Assembly (NCBI GenBank): GCA_009692605.1
Contig: SHYV01000010.1
Location: 1-37,236 of the forward strand
Source: Myxococcales bacterium
GTDB lineage: Bacteria > Myxococcota_A > UBA796 > SXON01
DNA length: 37,236 bases
Direction: 5' to 3'
Part shown: positions 16,603-26,431 of the stretch, in pieces
How the letters are laid out: every line of letters begins with the position of its first letter
Numbering within the stretch: position 1 is the first letter of the stretch
Made by a program: the position numbers and the translations under genes
Notes under the pieces: model-generated
What the model was told of the DNA's origin: nothing
Database searches by the model: none
What the model saw: only the letters and a program-made list of their open reading frames with translations

Positions 16603-18747
16603 TCATCCCGCTCCGATCGGATCCCCCGCCCGAAGCTCTCCCCACCTCGCGAGCAGCAACGAGAGCGCGCCGCCCTCGGCTCGCTCCCGAAGCCACGGCG
16701 CCGCCTCCAGCAGCGGCAAGAACGGGTCGAGCGCCCCGACCGTGCCGCCTATCGCCCCCTCAGCCACAGCAAAAGCGTTCCCATCCGCCTTGCCGGCCTG
16801 TAGCAGCGCGAGCGCAGCGCCCCGGACATCCTCCCCGTTCGTGAGCCCCACGCCCAGCTGCAGCGAGAGCACCAGCGGCATGGTGAGCCCGAGTCCAGCG
16901 GGGACCGCGGAGTCCGCGAGCGCAGACAGCGCCTCTGCCGCCAGCCCGGGCCGCCCCTCCCTCAGCGCGACCCCCGGCGCAAGGTCCGGCGGGGAACGGC
17001 CGCGGGCCTGCTGAAACCTCGCCGCCGCGATCAGGCCGGCAATCGCATCCGCCACAGGATCAGCTTCACGAGCCGCGGTCATCGGCGCGACCAGCAGCGC
17101 CAACCCCGACAGCGCGCTCGACCGGGCGACCACCGCCCCCTCGCGCACGGCCACCGCCTGCCAGGAGAGCGTCGCCAGCGCCTCGGTGTCGGCACCTCCA
17201 AGCAGGCCCTCCATGTCGCGCCCGATGCGGACGAGCTGTCGGGCAAGTCGCACCAGCGCGGCGTCAGCGGGCGCGATGGCGTCCCGAACGTCACCCTCAG
17301 CGGCACCGGCCGAGACCGTCGCCACCGCCGCTGCGGCAAGCTCGATCTGGGCGAGTCCAAGCGCGTCCAGAAGCGCGTTCATCGGGGTGAACAGCGGCTC
17401 CAACGAGCTGTTGGTGAACGCTCCCGCCGCAGCGGGCCCGCGAGTGAACGCGGCGATCACCGCGTCAACCCCATCGGAAGGCTCGCGCGGGCCGCTCCCG
17501 TCCGGATGCCCAAACCCCGCAGCGGCAGCTTCGGCGCCTCCCTCATCGGCGTTCCATGGCTCGATGCCGGGAATGTCGGTCAGCCGCGCAGCGAACCCCA
17601 GCGCCACCAGCGCCGCGGGGTGGGGCGCGCTCGGGACCAGCTCCTGGGCCGAATGAGCCTGAGACGAACCGCCCCGGACCGAACGGGCGCGGCTCGCGCG
17701 GCGACGGGCCGCGCCCTCGGGAGGCAGAGCACGGGCGAGGACGGTCCGCAACAGCGCGCCGGCGCCGAGCGTGCCTGACGGAAGGTCCTGAACCGCCTGT
17801 TCCGCGCTGGCGCGGGCGTTCACGCTGAGCCGAACGGCCAGAATCCGCTCCCAGTCAGCCCGATTGGGCAACCCCTCCAGAACCCGGGACAAGCCGTGCA
17901 ACGCCCGTGCGGTCGCGCCCGAGTAGCCCATCTGGTGCGGTGCCACCGCAGACCCGGCGCCGACCAGCGTCCACGCCTGCCGCCGGGCCGCGGCCGGCTC
18001 CGCGTGCTCCGCCAGCAGCGCGAGCGCCAGCCTCGCCCGCCCGAAGGCCGTAGAGAGGCCCCCGCTTCCTGGCTCCAGAGCGAGCGTCTCGGGCTCGAAG
18101 TGCGCGCGGCACAGGAGCAACGGGTCTCGCAGGGCGCATTGAAGCAGACCGGGCGTCCACGGTGCTCCCCCGAGCGCGCTGCGCGCCTCTGGCAGCCAGA
18201 GGGCCTCCGGACCAGGCGCAGGGGGAGCTTCGTCGTCCACGCCACCGCTCGGGACGTCCTCCGGCTCGGGGAGGTAGGGCATCGGCCGCCACCTGCCGGC
18301 GGCAGGATCGACCGCTGCCTCCCCTGCGTCCCCGTCGCCTCCGAAGAACTTGCCCATGTCCCACGGGCTCGCACCGGCGACCCCCGTAGGCCCGGAGAAG
18401 CCGGGCAGCATGGCCTGCGCCTCCAGCTCTTGGTCCTGCTCTGACTCCTGCTCCTCCTCCTGCTCCTCCTCCTGCTCCTCCCCCTGCGCCTTGCCCTCGG
18501 CCATCTGCGCGTTCGTCGACCCAGTCGAGGTCTCGCTCCCGGAGGTCAGCAGCTCTCGGAGCGCGTCATTCCCAAGGCTCGGTGCCAGCTGGGCAGCGAG
18601 ATCGGCGTCGATCCCCCCCCTCGCCTGCTGGATGGCCCGCTGGACCTCCGGCCGTTGAAGCTCGGCAGCGAGATCGGCGCGCCGGGACGGCGGCGCCTTG
18701 GTGATGATCTCCTTCGCATCGGGGCGCAGTCGGCGGTCGTTGGACAT
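16603..18747 (-). CDS. Unknown 714-residue protein with acidic Gln/Glu-rich linker
   Basis: Not recognised. Residues 1-70 are helical and charged, including QLAPSLGNDALRELL. Residues of about 80-110 form a low-complexity run of Glu and Gln, encoded by tandem repeats around 18435-18485, that may be a coiled coil or flexible linker. Residues of about 115-175 are Gly/Pro/Asp-rich. The remaining 540 residues are Ala/Leu-rich and look all-helical, with no signal peptide or clear membrane helix, so a large cytoplasmic helical-repeat protein is my best description. The ATG has GGGAG about 10 nt upstream and starts 4 nt after the neighbouring small gene, so the two probably act together. The short GN-A-LL block loosely resembles one that precedes DUF4157 domains in contractile-injection-system proteins, but no such domain follows. 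Confidence 0.75.
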   Translation of the reverse strand: MSNDRRLRPDAKEIITKAPPSRRADLAAELQRPEVQRAIQQARGGIDADLAAQLAPSLGNDALRELLTSGSETSTGSTNAQMAEGKAQGEEQEEEQEEEQESEQDQELEAQAMLPGFSGPTGVAGASPWDMGKFFGGDGDAGEAAVDPAAGRWRPMPYLPEPEDVPSGGVDDEAPPAPGPEALWLPEARSALGGAPWTPGLLQCALRDPLLLCRAHFEPETLALEPGSGGLSTAFGRARLALALLAEHAEPAAARRQAWTLVGAGSAVAPHQMGYSGATARALHGLSRVLEGLPNRADWERILAVRLSVNARASAEQAVQDLPSGTLGAGALLRTVLARALPPEGAARRRASRARSVRGGSSQAHSAQELVPSAPHPAALVALGFAARLTDIPGIEPWNADEGGAEAAAAGFGHPDGSGPREPSDGVDAVIAAFTRGPAAAGAFTNSSLEPLFTPMNALLDALGLAQIELAAAAVATVSAGAAEGDVRDAIAPADAALVRLARQLVRIGRDMEGLLGGADTEALATLSWQAVAVREGAVVARSSALSGLALLVAPMTAAREADPVADAIAGLIAAARFQQARGRSPPDLAPGVALREGRPGLAAEALSALADSAVPAGLGLTMPLVLSLQLGVGLTNGEDVRGAALALLQAGKADGNAFAVAEGAIGGTVGALDPFLPLLEAAPWLRERAEGGALSLLLARWGELRAGDPIGAG

Positions 18748-18751
18748 CCGG

Positions 18752-19270
18752 CTACCGCTCCCCTTCGATCACGCCAAAACCAGGAGGTGAGGCCGCGAGG
18801 ATCAGCAACGGGCGCACACCGAGCGCGTGGATCGTGCCCTCAACGTAGTACTGGAGCACGGCCCGGTGAATGAGCCGGTCCCGCAAGCAGGCGACCAGCG
18901 CAAGCCCACCCACGCCGTCCGCGACCGCAGCGGCGACCCCAGCCCACGCCCCCCGACCGTCACCGACCGGCGATCCGTGCGGTCGCCAACGCTCCTCCAC
19001 GCGGCCCGCCACGATGAGGCCGACCGCAGCGTCGTCCAACGCCGTGTCGGGCGGGACGGCGAGCAGCACGCACATCGCCCGCAAATCCCCAGCATACCAG
19101 GCCCGGACCGCGGCAAAATCGTCACGACGATCCCGGATAGCGGCGCCAAGGAGCACCTCGATGCGGTGCGCGAGGTCCAGACCGGCCACATGCGCAAACG
19201 CCAGATCCCCGTTCCCGTCCGCCAGAGCCTGACGCACAGCGATGGCGGCCTGACCGTGGGCGTCATTCAA
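18752..19270 (-). CDS. Unknown 172-residue protein
   Basis: Not recognised. The protein is Ala/Val/Leu-rich with alternating helices. Its C-terminal half (VADGVGGLALVACLRDRLIH and ILAASPPGFGVIEGER) suggests a compact soluble domain. The start is uncertain. The TTG at 19270 overlaps the dusB stop closely and has AAGGA about 10 nt upstream. ATG codons at 19309 and 19342 are also in frame but lie inside dusB without a ribosome binding site. Only 4 nt separate its stop from the start of the 714-residue gene, so the pair is almost certainly cotranscribed with dusB. Confidence 0.65.
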   Translation of the reverse strand: MNDAHGQAAIAVRQALADGNGDLAFAHVAGLDLAHRIEVLLGAAIRDRRDDFAAVRAWYAGDLRAMCVLLAVPPDTALDDAAVGLIVAGRVEERWRPHGSPVGDGRGAWAGVAAAVADGVGGLALVACLRDRLIHRAVLQYYVEGTIHALGVRPLLILAASPPGFGVIEGER

Positions 19271-20333
19271 CAGCGGGGCGTCCTTTCTCGCGCCACTCGG
19301 CGAGATCATCGAAGTAACGGTTGACCGCACCGATGGCCTCATCCACCGACTGGGAGCGCAAGATCGTGGTTCGAAGCTCGCTCGCGTAGGGAAGGCCGTG
19401 CGTGAAGTAGTTCGAGATCTTCTTCATGCGCCCAAGCGCGCCCCGGTCGCTCCGGAACCACGCGCGACAGCTCTCGTAGTAGTCAATGAGCACCCTGCGC
19501 TTCTCCTCGGCGTCCACCACCACGGCAGGCTGGCCGAGCATCTGCCCGCGCACGTGCTGGAACACCCAAGGGTTCTTGATGGCGCCCCGGCCGATCATCA
19601 CCCCGTCGCAGCCGGTGTCCCGGAACATCGCCATCGCCGAGGCGTAGTCGACGATGTCGCCATTTCCGATCACCGGAATGGATAACCGCTGCTTTGTCAC
19701 CGCGATCTTGTCCACTGCGCGGGTCCCGCTGTACAGGTCCGCCCGCGTCCGCCAGTGAATCGTGATCGCCTCGACACCTTCTTCCTGGCACATCCACGCG
19801 ATGTCCGGGCAGTTGCGATTCTCGGCGTCAAACCCAGATCGCATCTTCACGGTGAGCGGAATATGGATCGCGGCCCGCACAGCCTTGACGATCTCGGTGG
19901 CCAGCTCGGGGTCCTTCAACAAAGCTGAGCCGCCAGAGTGGGCGCAGACCTTCTTGGACGGGCAGCCGAAGTTCAGATCGCAGATGTCGGCGCCGAGGTC
20001 TTGAACGATCTTCGCCGCCTCGGCCATCGCGGAGGGGTTGCGCCCGTAGATCTGGATCGCGACCGGGTGCTCGTCGGGGTCAATCCGGGCCATCTCCTCC
20101 ATCTTGTCGGCGCCCCGGCGCAGACCTTCCGACGCGATGAACTCAGTCACGGTTAGACCCGCACCGCCAATCTTACGGATCAACCTTCGGAAGGTCAGAT
20201 CGGTGACACCCTCCATGGGCGCGAGCACGAGGTTGGGCTCGATCCGGATGTTGCGAACCGAGTAGGATCGCGGGACCCCGGCTGGTTGCAGCACATCGGC
20301 GGTCATCGGTGGGGTCGGAGCGGATTCGTCCAT
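19263..20333 (-). CDS. dusB: tRNA-dihydrouridine synthase, DusB-like
   Basis: A 356-residue FMN-dependent TIM-barrel enzyme that reduces uridines in tRNA D-loops. Landmarks are LAPMEGVTDLTFRRL, the catalytic Cys 124 in DLNFGCPSKKV followed by GGSALLKDP, TVKMRSGFD, IPVIGNGDI and GVMIGRGAIKNPW. The family block usually read as IHGRTR is IHWRTR here, an odd Gly to Trp change near the FMN phosphate. The first 30 residues are poorly conserved, so the true start may be the internal ATG at 20306. It is the first gene of the long minus-strand run and diverges from a lipoprotein gene. Dus subfamily assignment (A/B/C) is by overall resemblance. Confidence 0.92.
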   Translation of the reverse strand: MDESAPTPPMTADVLQPAGVPRSYSVRNIRIEPNLVLAPMEGVTDLTFRRLIRKIGGAGLTVTEFIASEGLRRGADKMEEMARIDPDEHPVAIQIYGRNPSAMAEAAKIVQDLGADICDLNFGCPSKKVCAHSGGSALLKDPELATEIVKAVRAAIHIPLTVKMRSGFDAENRNCPDIAWMCQEEGVEAITIHWRTRADLYSGTRAVDKIAVTKQRLSIPVIGNGDIVDYASAMAMFRDTGCDGVMIGRGAIKNPWVFQHVRGQMLGQPAVVVDAEEKRRVLIDYYESCRAWFRSDRGALGRMKKISNYFTHGLPYASELRTTILRSQSVDEAIGAVNRYFDDLAEWREKGRPAVE

Positions 20334-20336
20334 CGC

Positions 20337-20368
20337 GGCGTAGTGCCCGGATTGCCGGACGATGTCAA
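20337..20368 (-). promoter_or_regulatory. Possible promoter of the dusB run
   Basis: On the minus strand a TTGACA (20368-20363) matches the -35 consensus exactly. A TACGCC at 20342-20337 is a weak -10 with a long 20-nt spacer. Transcription would then start close to the dusB ATG at 20333, giving a leaderless message or favouring the internal ATG at 20306. This is only a pattern match. Confidence 0.25.
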
Positions 20369-20423
20369 GTCAACAGACGTTGGCCGAACTTCCGGTTACT
20401 GCGCCGCCCCTTTTGGAGCCCAC

Positions 20424-21629
20424 TTGCGCCCGTCCGCCGTCCGCCCTCCGCCCGGTCGATTCGCTCGCCTGAGGCGGGCCATCCGTCTGGCCATCCCCTT
20501 GGCCACCTGCCTCGCGGGGATGGGGTGCACCCGCCCCGAGCCGCTGTTCGTATCGAAAGCCGACCTCGACCGCGCCCACACGATCGGCGATGTCGCGACC
20601 ATCTGCGTCGGGCTGAAGATGAAAGAAGACGAGACGCGCGAGTACGCCGCCCAGAAGCTGAAGGACATCGACGACCCCGCCTCAGCCTGCCTGTGCGAGC
20701 GGCTGAGCCGGGACGGCACCTGGGACCCCGCGGTGTTCAACGGGCTCGCGAACGCGAACAAGGACGAGCGCGTGGGCTGCGTAGCGAAGCTGCTGGACGA
20801 CCCCCAGCTCAAGGACCGGCCGGGCGCGGCCACAGCGATGTTGAAGGTGAAGGCACCCGCCGTGCACGCGAGGCTGGTCGCCGCCGCGAACGGCGACGCC
20901 GATCTGGATGTGCAGGCCGCAGCGCTGCCCGTGCTGCGCGGTACGAAGGACCCGAAAGAGGTGCAGATGCTGATCGACGGCCTCAAGCGCGGCGGAGTCT
21001 GGGGCGCAAACGCGGCGCTGAACCTCGCCGGGAACCCGGTGGCGAAAGACGCGCTTCGCGGCGCGGTCCAAACCGGCGACGCCAGGACCAAGGCGGCCGC
21101 GCTCAACGCCTACCGCGACACCCGAGCGGAGGACTGGCCCGAGGTTGCCTGTGCGGCGTTGGACGACGCGGACCCGTCGGTGCGAGCCGCTGCGGTGCGC
21201 GCGGTGGACGCGACCCGAAGCCCGACGATCCTCGCGTGTATGGCCAGCCACCTCAAGAAGGCGGAGCCGGACAGCGCGGTCCGAATGGCCCTGCTGGAGA
21301 CGCTTTCGAAGGACGCCGCCCCGGAAGCCGCAAAAGCGCTGTGTGACGCGATCCCCTTTTGGGTCCGTACATACGTCTCGGATGTAGCGCCCAGCGAGAA
21401 GTCGGTGGAAGACATCGTCTACTACCAGAACGACCGTGACTACGAAAACAGCCTCGCCTGCGCTCAGACTGCGTTCAACGCGGGCGGGTACAGCGCGTGC
21501 GGAAAGGCTTACCTCGGCGCCCGGGTGAACGAGTTCGGGGGCAAGGTCCGGTACACGGCGTGCAAGCCGGCTGGGGAAGCGGCGGGCGGCGGGGGCGGAA
21601 GCGGCAGTGCAGGTGTGGTCGAATTCTGA
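20424..21629 (+). CDS. HEAT-repeat-like lipoprotein
   Basis: A 401-residue predicted exported protein starting at a TTG with GGAG 5 nt upstream. The N-terminus has an Arg-rich segment, a hydrophobic stretch (AIPLATCLAG) and a Cys in MGCTRPEP, so it is a probable lipoprotein, although the Gly at -3 makes the lipobox imperfect. From about residue 60 to 300 paired helices recur every 30 or so residues (for example VQAAALPVLRGTKDPKEVQM and DPSVRAAAVRAVDATRSPTI), as in HEAT/PBS-lyase-type repeats. The C-terminal region contains several Cys (SLACAQTAFNAGGYSACGKA) and ends in a Gly-rich tail. It is probably a scaffold in the periplasm or at the outer membrane; no enzyme motif is seen. Confidence 0.75.
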   Translation: MRPSAVRPPPGRFARLRRAIRLAIPLATCLAGMGCTRPEPLFVSKADLDRAHTIGDVATICVGLKMKEDETREYAAQKLKDIDDPASACLCERLSRDGTWDPAVFNGLANANKDERVGCVAKLLDDPQLKDRPGAATAMLKVKAPAVHARLVAAANGDADLDVQAAALPVLRGTKDPKEVQMLIDGLKRGGVWGANAALNLAGNPVAKDALRGAVQTGDARTKAAALNAYRDTRAEDWPEVACAALDDADPSVRAAAVRAVDATRSPTILACMASHLKKAEPDSAVRMALLETLSKDAAPEAAKALCDAIPFWVRTYVSDVAPSEKSVEDIVYYQNDRDYENSLACAQTAFNAGGYSACGKAYLGARVNEFGGKVRYTACKPAGEAAGGGGGSGSAGVVEF

Positions 21630-21656
21630 TAGCAGCCGGCCAACCCTGGACCCGTG

Positions 21657-22094
21657 ATGGCGAGCCTCAAAGACGTGATCTCTGACCCCAACAAGCGAAA
21701 GAAGGTCGTCGATGACGGGGTGACCGTGATCGAGGCGGAGGTGTCCGACAAGGGTGGCCTGTCCGGGCTGGCGATCAAGGCCGCCTACGGTACGGTCAAG
21801 CGAATCAAGCCCGGCTTCGTCGGGGGCGCGCTCAACCACCTGCTGGATGACTTCGCCGGCAAGGTCGACCCTTTTTGGAACGCCGCTGTCGAGAAGGGCG
21901 GGGACCCTGCGACCACCTTCGTGAGTCAGGGCGCGAACATCGCGGAGGCCCTGCTCTCGATCACCGACGCACGCGCACGCGCTGCGGTGGGGCCGGTGCG
22001 CAAGACCTACGACCAGCTTCGGCCCCAGGCGTCGAAGCACGTGGTGGAGGCGATGCCGAGGCTCGCCGGGCTGTTGAAGAAGCACGCCGTCTGA
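21657..22094 (+). CDS. Small helical protein, probably DUF6918 family
   Basis: A 145-residue protein with the N-terminal block RKKVVDDGVTVIEAEVSDKG followed by LSGLAIKAAYGTVKRIKPG. This matches my memory of DUF6918, a family of unknown function common in Myxococcota. It is all-helical, Lys-rich and has no signal peptide or membrane helix. The ATG at 21657 is chosen over an adjacent GTG at 21654. It follows the HEAT-like lipoprotein by 27 nt and precedes a small hairpin, so the two may form a short transcript. Confidence 0.7.
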   Translation: MASLKDVISDPNKRKKVVDDGVTVIEAEVSDKGGLSGLAIKAAYGTVKRIKPGFVGGALNHLLDDFAGKVDPFWNAAVEKGGDPATTFVSQGANIAEALLSITDARARAAVGPVRKTYDQLRPQASKHVVEAMPRLAGLLKKHAV

Positions 22095-22095
22095 C

Positions 22096-22117
22096 CCGCA
22101 ACCCGCTCGAGGTGCGG
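22096..22117 (+). terminator. Weak hairpin after the DUF6918-like gene
   Basis: CCGCAACC and GGTGCGG pair with one bulged A around a 7-nt loop, 1 nt after the stop codon, followed by TTAGCTTA. A real T-run is missing, so it is at best a weak or Rho-aided terminator. It lies just upstream of gcvT. Confidence 0.3.
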
Positions 22118-22158
22118 TTAGCTTAGGCGGCCGTTCTCTCAACTCTCCGGAGGCCAAC

Positions 22159-23244
22159 GTGCGTCGCACCCCGTTCTACCCGTTCCACAAAGAGGCCGGC
22201 GCGCGGCTCATCGACTTTGGCGGCTGGGAGATGCCGGTCCAGTACACGGGCATCCTGGATGAGCACGCCGCCTGCCGCGAGCGGGTCGGCCTGTTCGACG
22301 TCTCCCACATGGGCGAGGTGTGGTTTCGGGGGCCCAAGGCCATGGACGCCGTGAGCCATCTGGTCACCAACGACGTCAAGAAGCTCGCGCTCGGACAGGC
22401 GATGTATACCGCGATGTGCAACGAGCGCGGCGGCATCGTCGATGACCTGATCGTCTACAACGTAGCGCCCGAGGAGGTCCTGATCTGCGTGAACGCAGCG
22501 AACCGGGAGAAGGACTACGACTGGATGGTCACCCACAACCCTCTGGGCGTGGACATCGTGAACGAGTCGGACTTCTACGCCCAGCTCGCGATCCAGGGGC
22601 GGCACGCCGAGGCCCTGCTCCAGTCGCTCACCGACGTCCCGCTCGCCCCGATCAAGAACTACTGGTTCGCGACTGGAACAGTTGCCGGCGTCGAGCACTG
22701 CATCATCGCGCGCACCGGGTACACCGGGGAGGACGGCTTTGAGGTGTTCCTTCCCGCTGGCGCGGCGGACATCCTTTGGGCCGCCGTCCAGAAGGCAGGG
22801 CTTCCGTATGGCCTCGCGAACATCGGCCTCGGCGCGCGGGACACCTTGCGCCTTGAGATGAAGTATTGCCTGTATGGGAACGACATCAACGACGACACGA
22901 CGCCGCTCGAAGGCGGGCTGGCGTGGGTGACCAAGCTGGAGAAAGGCGAGTTCATCGGTCGGGACCCCATCGTCGCCCAAAAGGCGTCGGGAGTGCCCAA
23001 GCGGCTGGTCGGGCTGGTGGTCGAGGGCCGCATCGCGCGCCCGCACAGCCCCATCCTCCAGAACGGCGTCGTGATCGGCGAAGTCACCAGCGGGACACGC
23101 TCGCCAAGCCTTGGGTTGAACCTGGCGATTGGATACGTGCCCGCCGCGATGTCCGCGGTCGGGACCAGCGTCGAGATCGATATTCGCGGTACCATGGCGC
23201 CCGCGAAGGTCGCCAAGACCCCGTTCTACACCCGCCCCTACTGA
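22159..23244 (+). CDS. gcvT: Glycine cleavage system T protein (aminomethyltransferase)
   Basis: A 361-residue folate-dependent enzyme that takes the aminomethyl group from lipoyl-GcvH, passes it to tetrahydrofolate and releases ammonia. Clear blocks are the N-terminus DFGGWEMPVQY, LFDVSHMGEV, NERGGIVDDLIVY with the conserved Asp pair, TGYTGEDGFEVF, and ARDTLRLEMKYCLYG. The GTG start has a strong GGAGG 5 nt upstream. gcvH follows after 30 nt. The P protein gene is not in the window, so the decarboxylase must be encoded elsewhere. Confidence 0.96.
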   Translation: MRRTPFYPFHKEAGARLIDFGGWEMPVQYTGILDEHAACRERVGLFDVSHMGEVWFRGPKAMDAVSHLVTNDVKKLALGQAMYTAMCNERGGIVDDLIVYNVAPEEVLICVNAANREKDYDWMVTHNPLGVDIVNESDFYAQLAIQGRHAEALLQSLTDVPLAPIKNYWFATGTVAGVEHCIIARTGYTGEDGFEVFLPAGAADILWAAVQKAGLPYGLANIGLGARDTLRLEMKYCLYGNDINDDTTPLEGGLAWVTKLEKGEFIGRDPIVAQKASGVPKRLVGLVVEGRIARPHSPILQNGVVIGEVTSGTRSPSLGLNLAIGYVPAAMSAVGTSVEIDIRGTMAPAKVAKTPFYTRPY

Positions 23245-23274
23245 ACCTCGAACCGTATCGACCAGAGAGCCCGC

Positions 23275-23649
23275 ATGATTTATCCCACGCACTTCAAGTA
23301 CACCGACCAGCACGAATGGCTCCACATCGAGGGCGACGTGGCCACCGTGGGCATCACCCATCACGCACAGGATCAGCTCGGCGACATCGTGCACGTCGAA
23401 TTCCCGGCCGTTGGCAAGAGCTTGGCGAAGGGCAAGAGCGCGTGCGAGATCGAGTCCGTCAAGTCAGTCTCTGACGTGTACGCGCCGATCTCTGGCACCG
23501 TCACCGCGGTGAATACGACGCTGGAGGGCAAGGAAGCGGTCATCAATGCTGACCCGCACGGCGGAGGCTGGCTCTTCAAGCTGAAGATCTCCAACCCGGC
23601 CGAGCTGGCGGAGCTGATGGACTCCGTCGCCTACACTGCGATCGCGTGA
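23275..23649 (+). CDS. gcvH: Glycine cleavage system H protein
   Basis: A 124-residue lipoyl carrier protein that shuttles the aminomethyl intermediate between the P, T and L proteins. The lipoylated Lys is Lys 63 in ESVKSVSDVYAPISG, almost the same position as in E. coli. The N-terminus (YTDQHEWL) is family-typical. The stop overlaps the GTG of the next gene as GTGA, so a short lipoprotein is coupled to it for no obvious metabolic reason. Confidence 0.97.
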   Translation: MIYPTHFKYTDQHEWLHIEGDVATVGITHHAQDQLGDIVHVEFPAVGKSLAKGKSACEIESVKSVSDVYAPISGTVTAVNTTLEGKEAVINADPHGGGWLFKLKISNPAELAELMDSVAYTAIA

Positions 23650-24044
23650 CACGCCGGGCGGCGGCGCTTCTCGGCGTCCTCCTCCCCGCCTGTGCCGGCG
23701 CTCCAAGCGCTAAAACGGGCGCGGCCCCCTCGTTGACGCTTCTCAGCCCCAGCGACGGCGAAGTGGTCTGCGGTGATCCGCTGCATGTGGTGACCGAGGT
23801 GGATGGCTTCCGACTGACCAACGAGACCGTCGAGGACCCTCCGCCCGACCTCGGCCACCTGCACGTCTACCTGAACGGCCAGGAGGTCGCTCAATCCGAC
23901 GTGGAGACGATCGATGTGACGGGGGTAGCCGACGGTGAATGGCAGTTGAGCCTCGACATCTCGCACGCCGACCACTCCGCTCTTGATCCCTACGTGGGCG
24001 TGTTCATCTACATCACCGTCGACTCTACCCTCTGTACGGAGTGA
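23646..24044 (+). CDS. Short lipoprotein, beta-sandwich-like (paralogue 1)
   Basis: A 132-residue predicted lipoprotein with a short signal peptide and the lipobox LLPAC (Cys about residue 16). The mature part starts with LLSPSDGEVVCGDPL and contains DLGHLHVYLNGQEV, a layout seen in small exported beta-sandwich domains of unknown function. The GTG start overlaps the gcvH stop. The next gene encodes a relative with the same order of elements, so these are probably a tandem duplicate pair that has diverged. No catalytic residues are apparent. Confidence 0.7.
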   Translation: MTRRAAALLGVLLPACAGAPSAKTGAAPSLTLLSPSDGEVVCGDPLHVVTEVDGFRLTNETVEDPPPDLGHLHVYLNGQEVAQSDVETIDVTGVADGEWQLSLDISHADHSALDPYVGVFIYITVDSTLCTE

Positions 24045-24046
24045 CC

Positions 24047-24466
24047 ATGTCCTCCCTCACGCGCGCCTTGCCGCTGATGTTCAGCGTCTCCTTCACAGCC
24101 TGCACGGGAGGCGGTGACTCCGGGGATCTGGCCGCCCCGAACGCCGTGTTCGTCGCCCCGCTCGATGGAGAGACCGTCGGGGTCGGCGACCTGGCCCTCT
24201 CCATCTCGGTGTCGAATTTCGACCTCAGCGACCCGGCCAAGCACAACGACGGCGAGCCCACTGGCTACCTGCAGGTTGACTGGACCGACGGTACGACCAG
24301 CGAGTCGGTGCGGACCGGGTCGACGAACCCGACGATCAACATCCCGGGGACGGGCACGTGGACGCTCACGGCTGACCTCTACTTTGCCGATGGCGACCAC
24401 ATAAGCGAAGTGTTCCCCGACTTCGTTCCTGCGACGATCTCGATCAGCGCGCAACCTGGCGGATAA
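24047..24466 (+). CDS. Short lipoprotein, beta-sandwich-like (paralogue 2)
   Basis: A 139-residue predicted lipoprotein. The ATG at 24047 has GGAG 5 nt upstream and is preferred to a GTG 6 nt earlier. The signal peptide ends in FTAC, with Phe at -3, a somewhat poor lipobox. The mature domain opens with FVAPLDGETVGVGDLALSIS and has TGYLQVDWTDG where its neighbour has GHLHVYLNG, showing shared ancestry. No partner or function is evident. Confidence 0.7.
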   Translation: MSSLTRALPLMFSVSFTACTGGGDSGDLAAPNAVFVAPLDGETVGVGDLALSISVSNFDLSDPAKHNDGEPTGYLQVDWTDGTTSESVRTGSTNPTINIPGTGTWTLTADLYFADGDHISEVFPDFVPATISISAQPGG

Positions 24467-24560
24467 GCGCCCTTCAAACAAAGGATAGGCACGCCGCCAC
24501 CACGGCCCCCGGTGCCGCGGGCCAACCGGTGACTACGATTCGTGCACGTGCCGGAGCCTG

Positions 24561-26399
<1,839 letters not shown>

Positions 26400-26431
26400 T
26401 ACTCCCCCATTCCCTCGAACAGGATCACCCC

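Noticed and set aside
20682-23394. Long minus-strand frames (423-495 codons) opposite the HEAT lipoprotein and gcvT
   Set aside because: Shadow frames caused by high GC third positions; the plus strand carries recognisable proteins.
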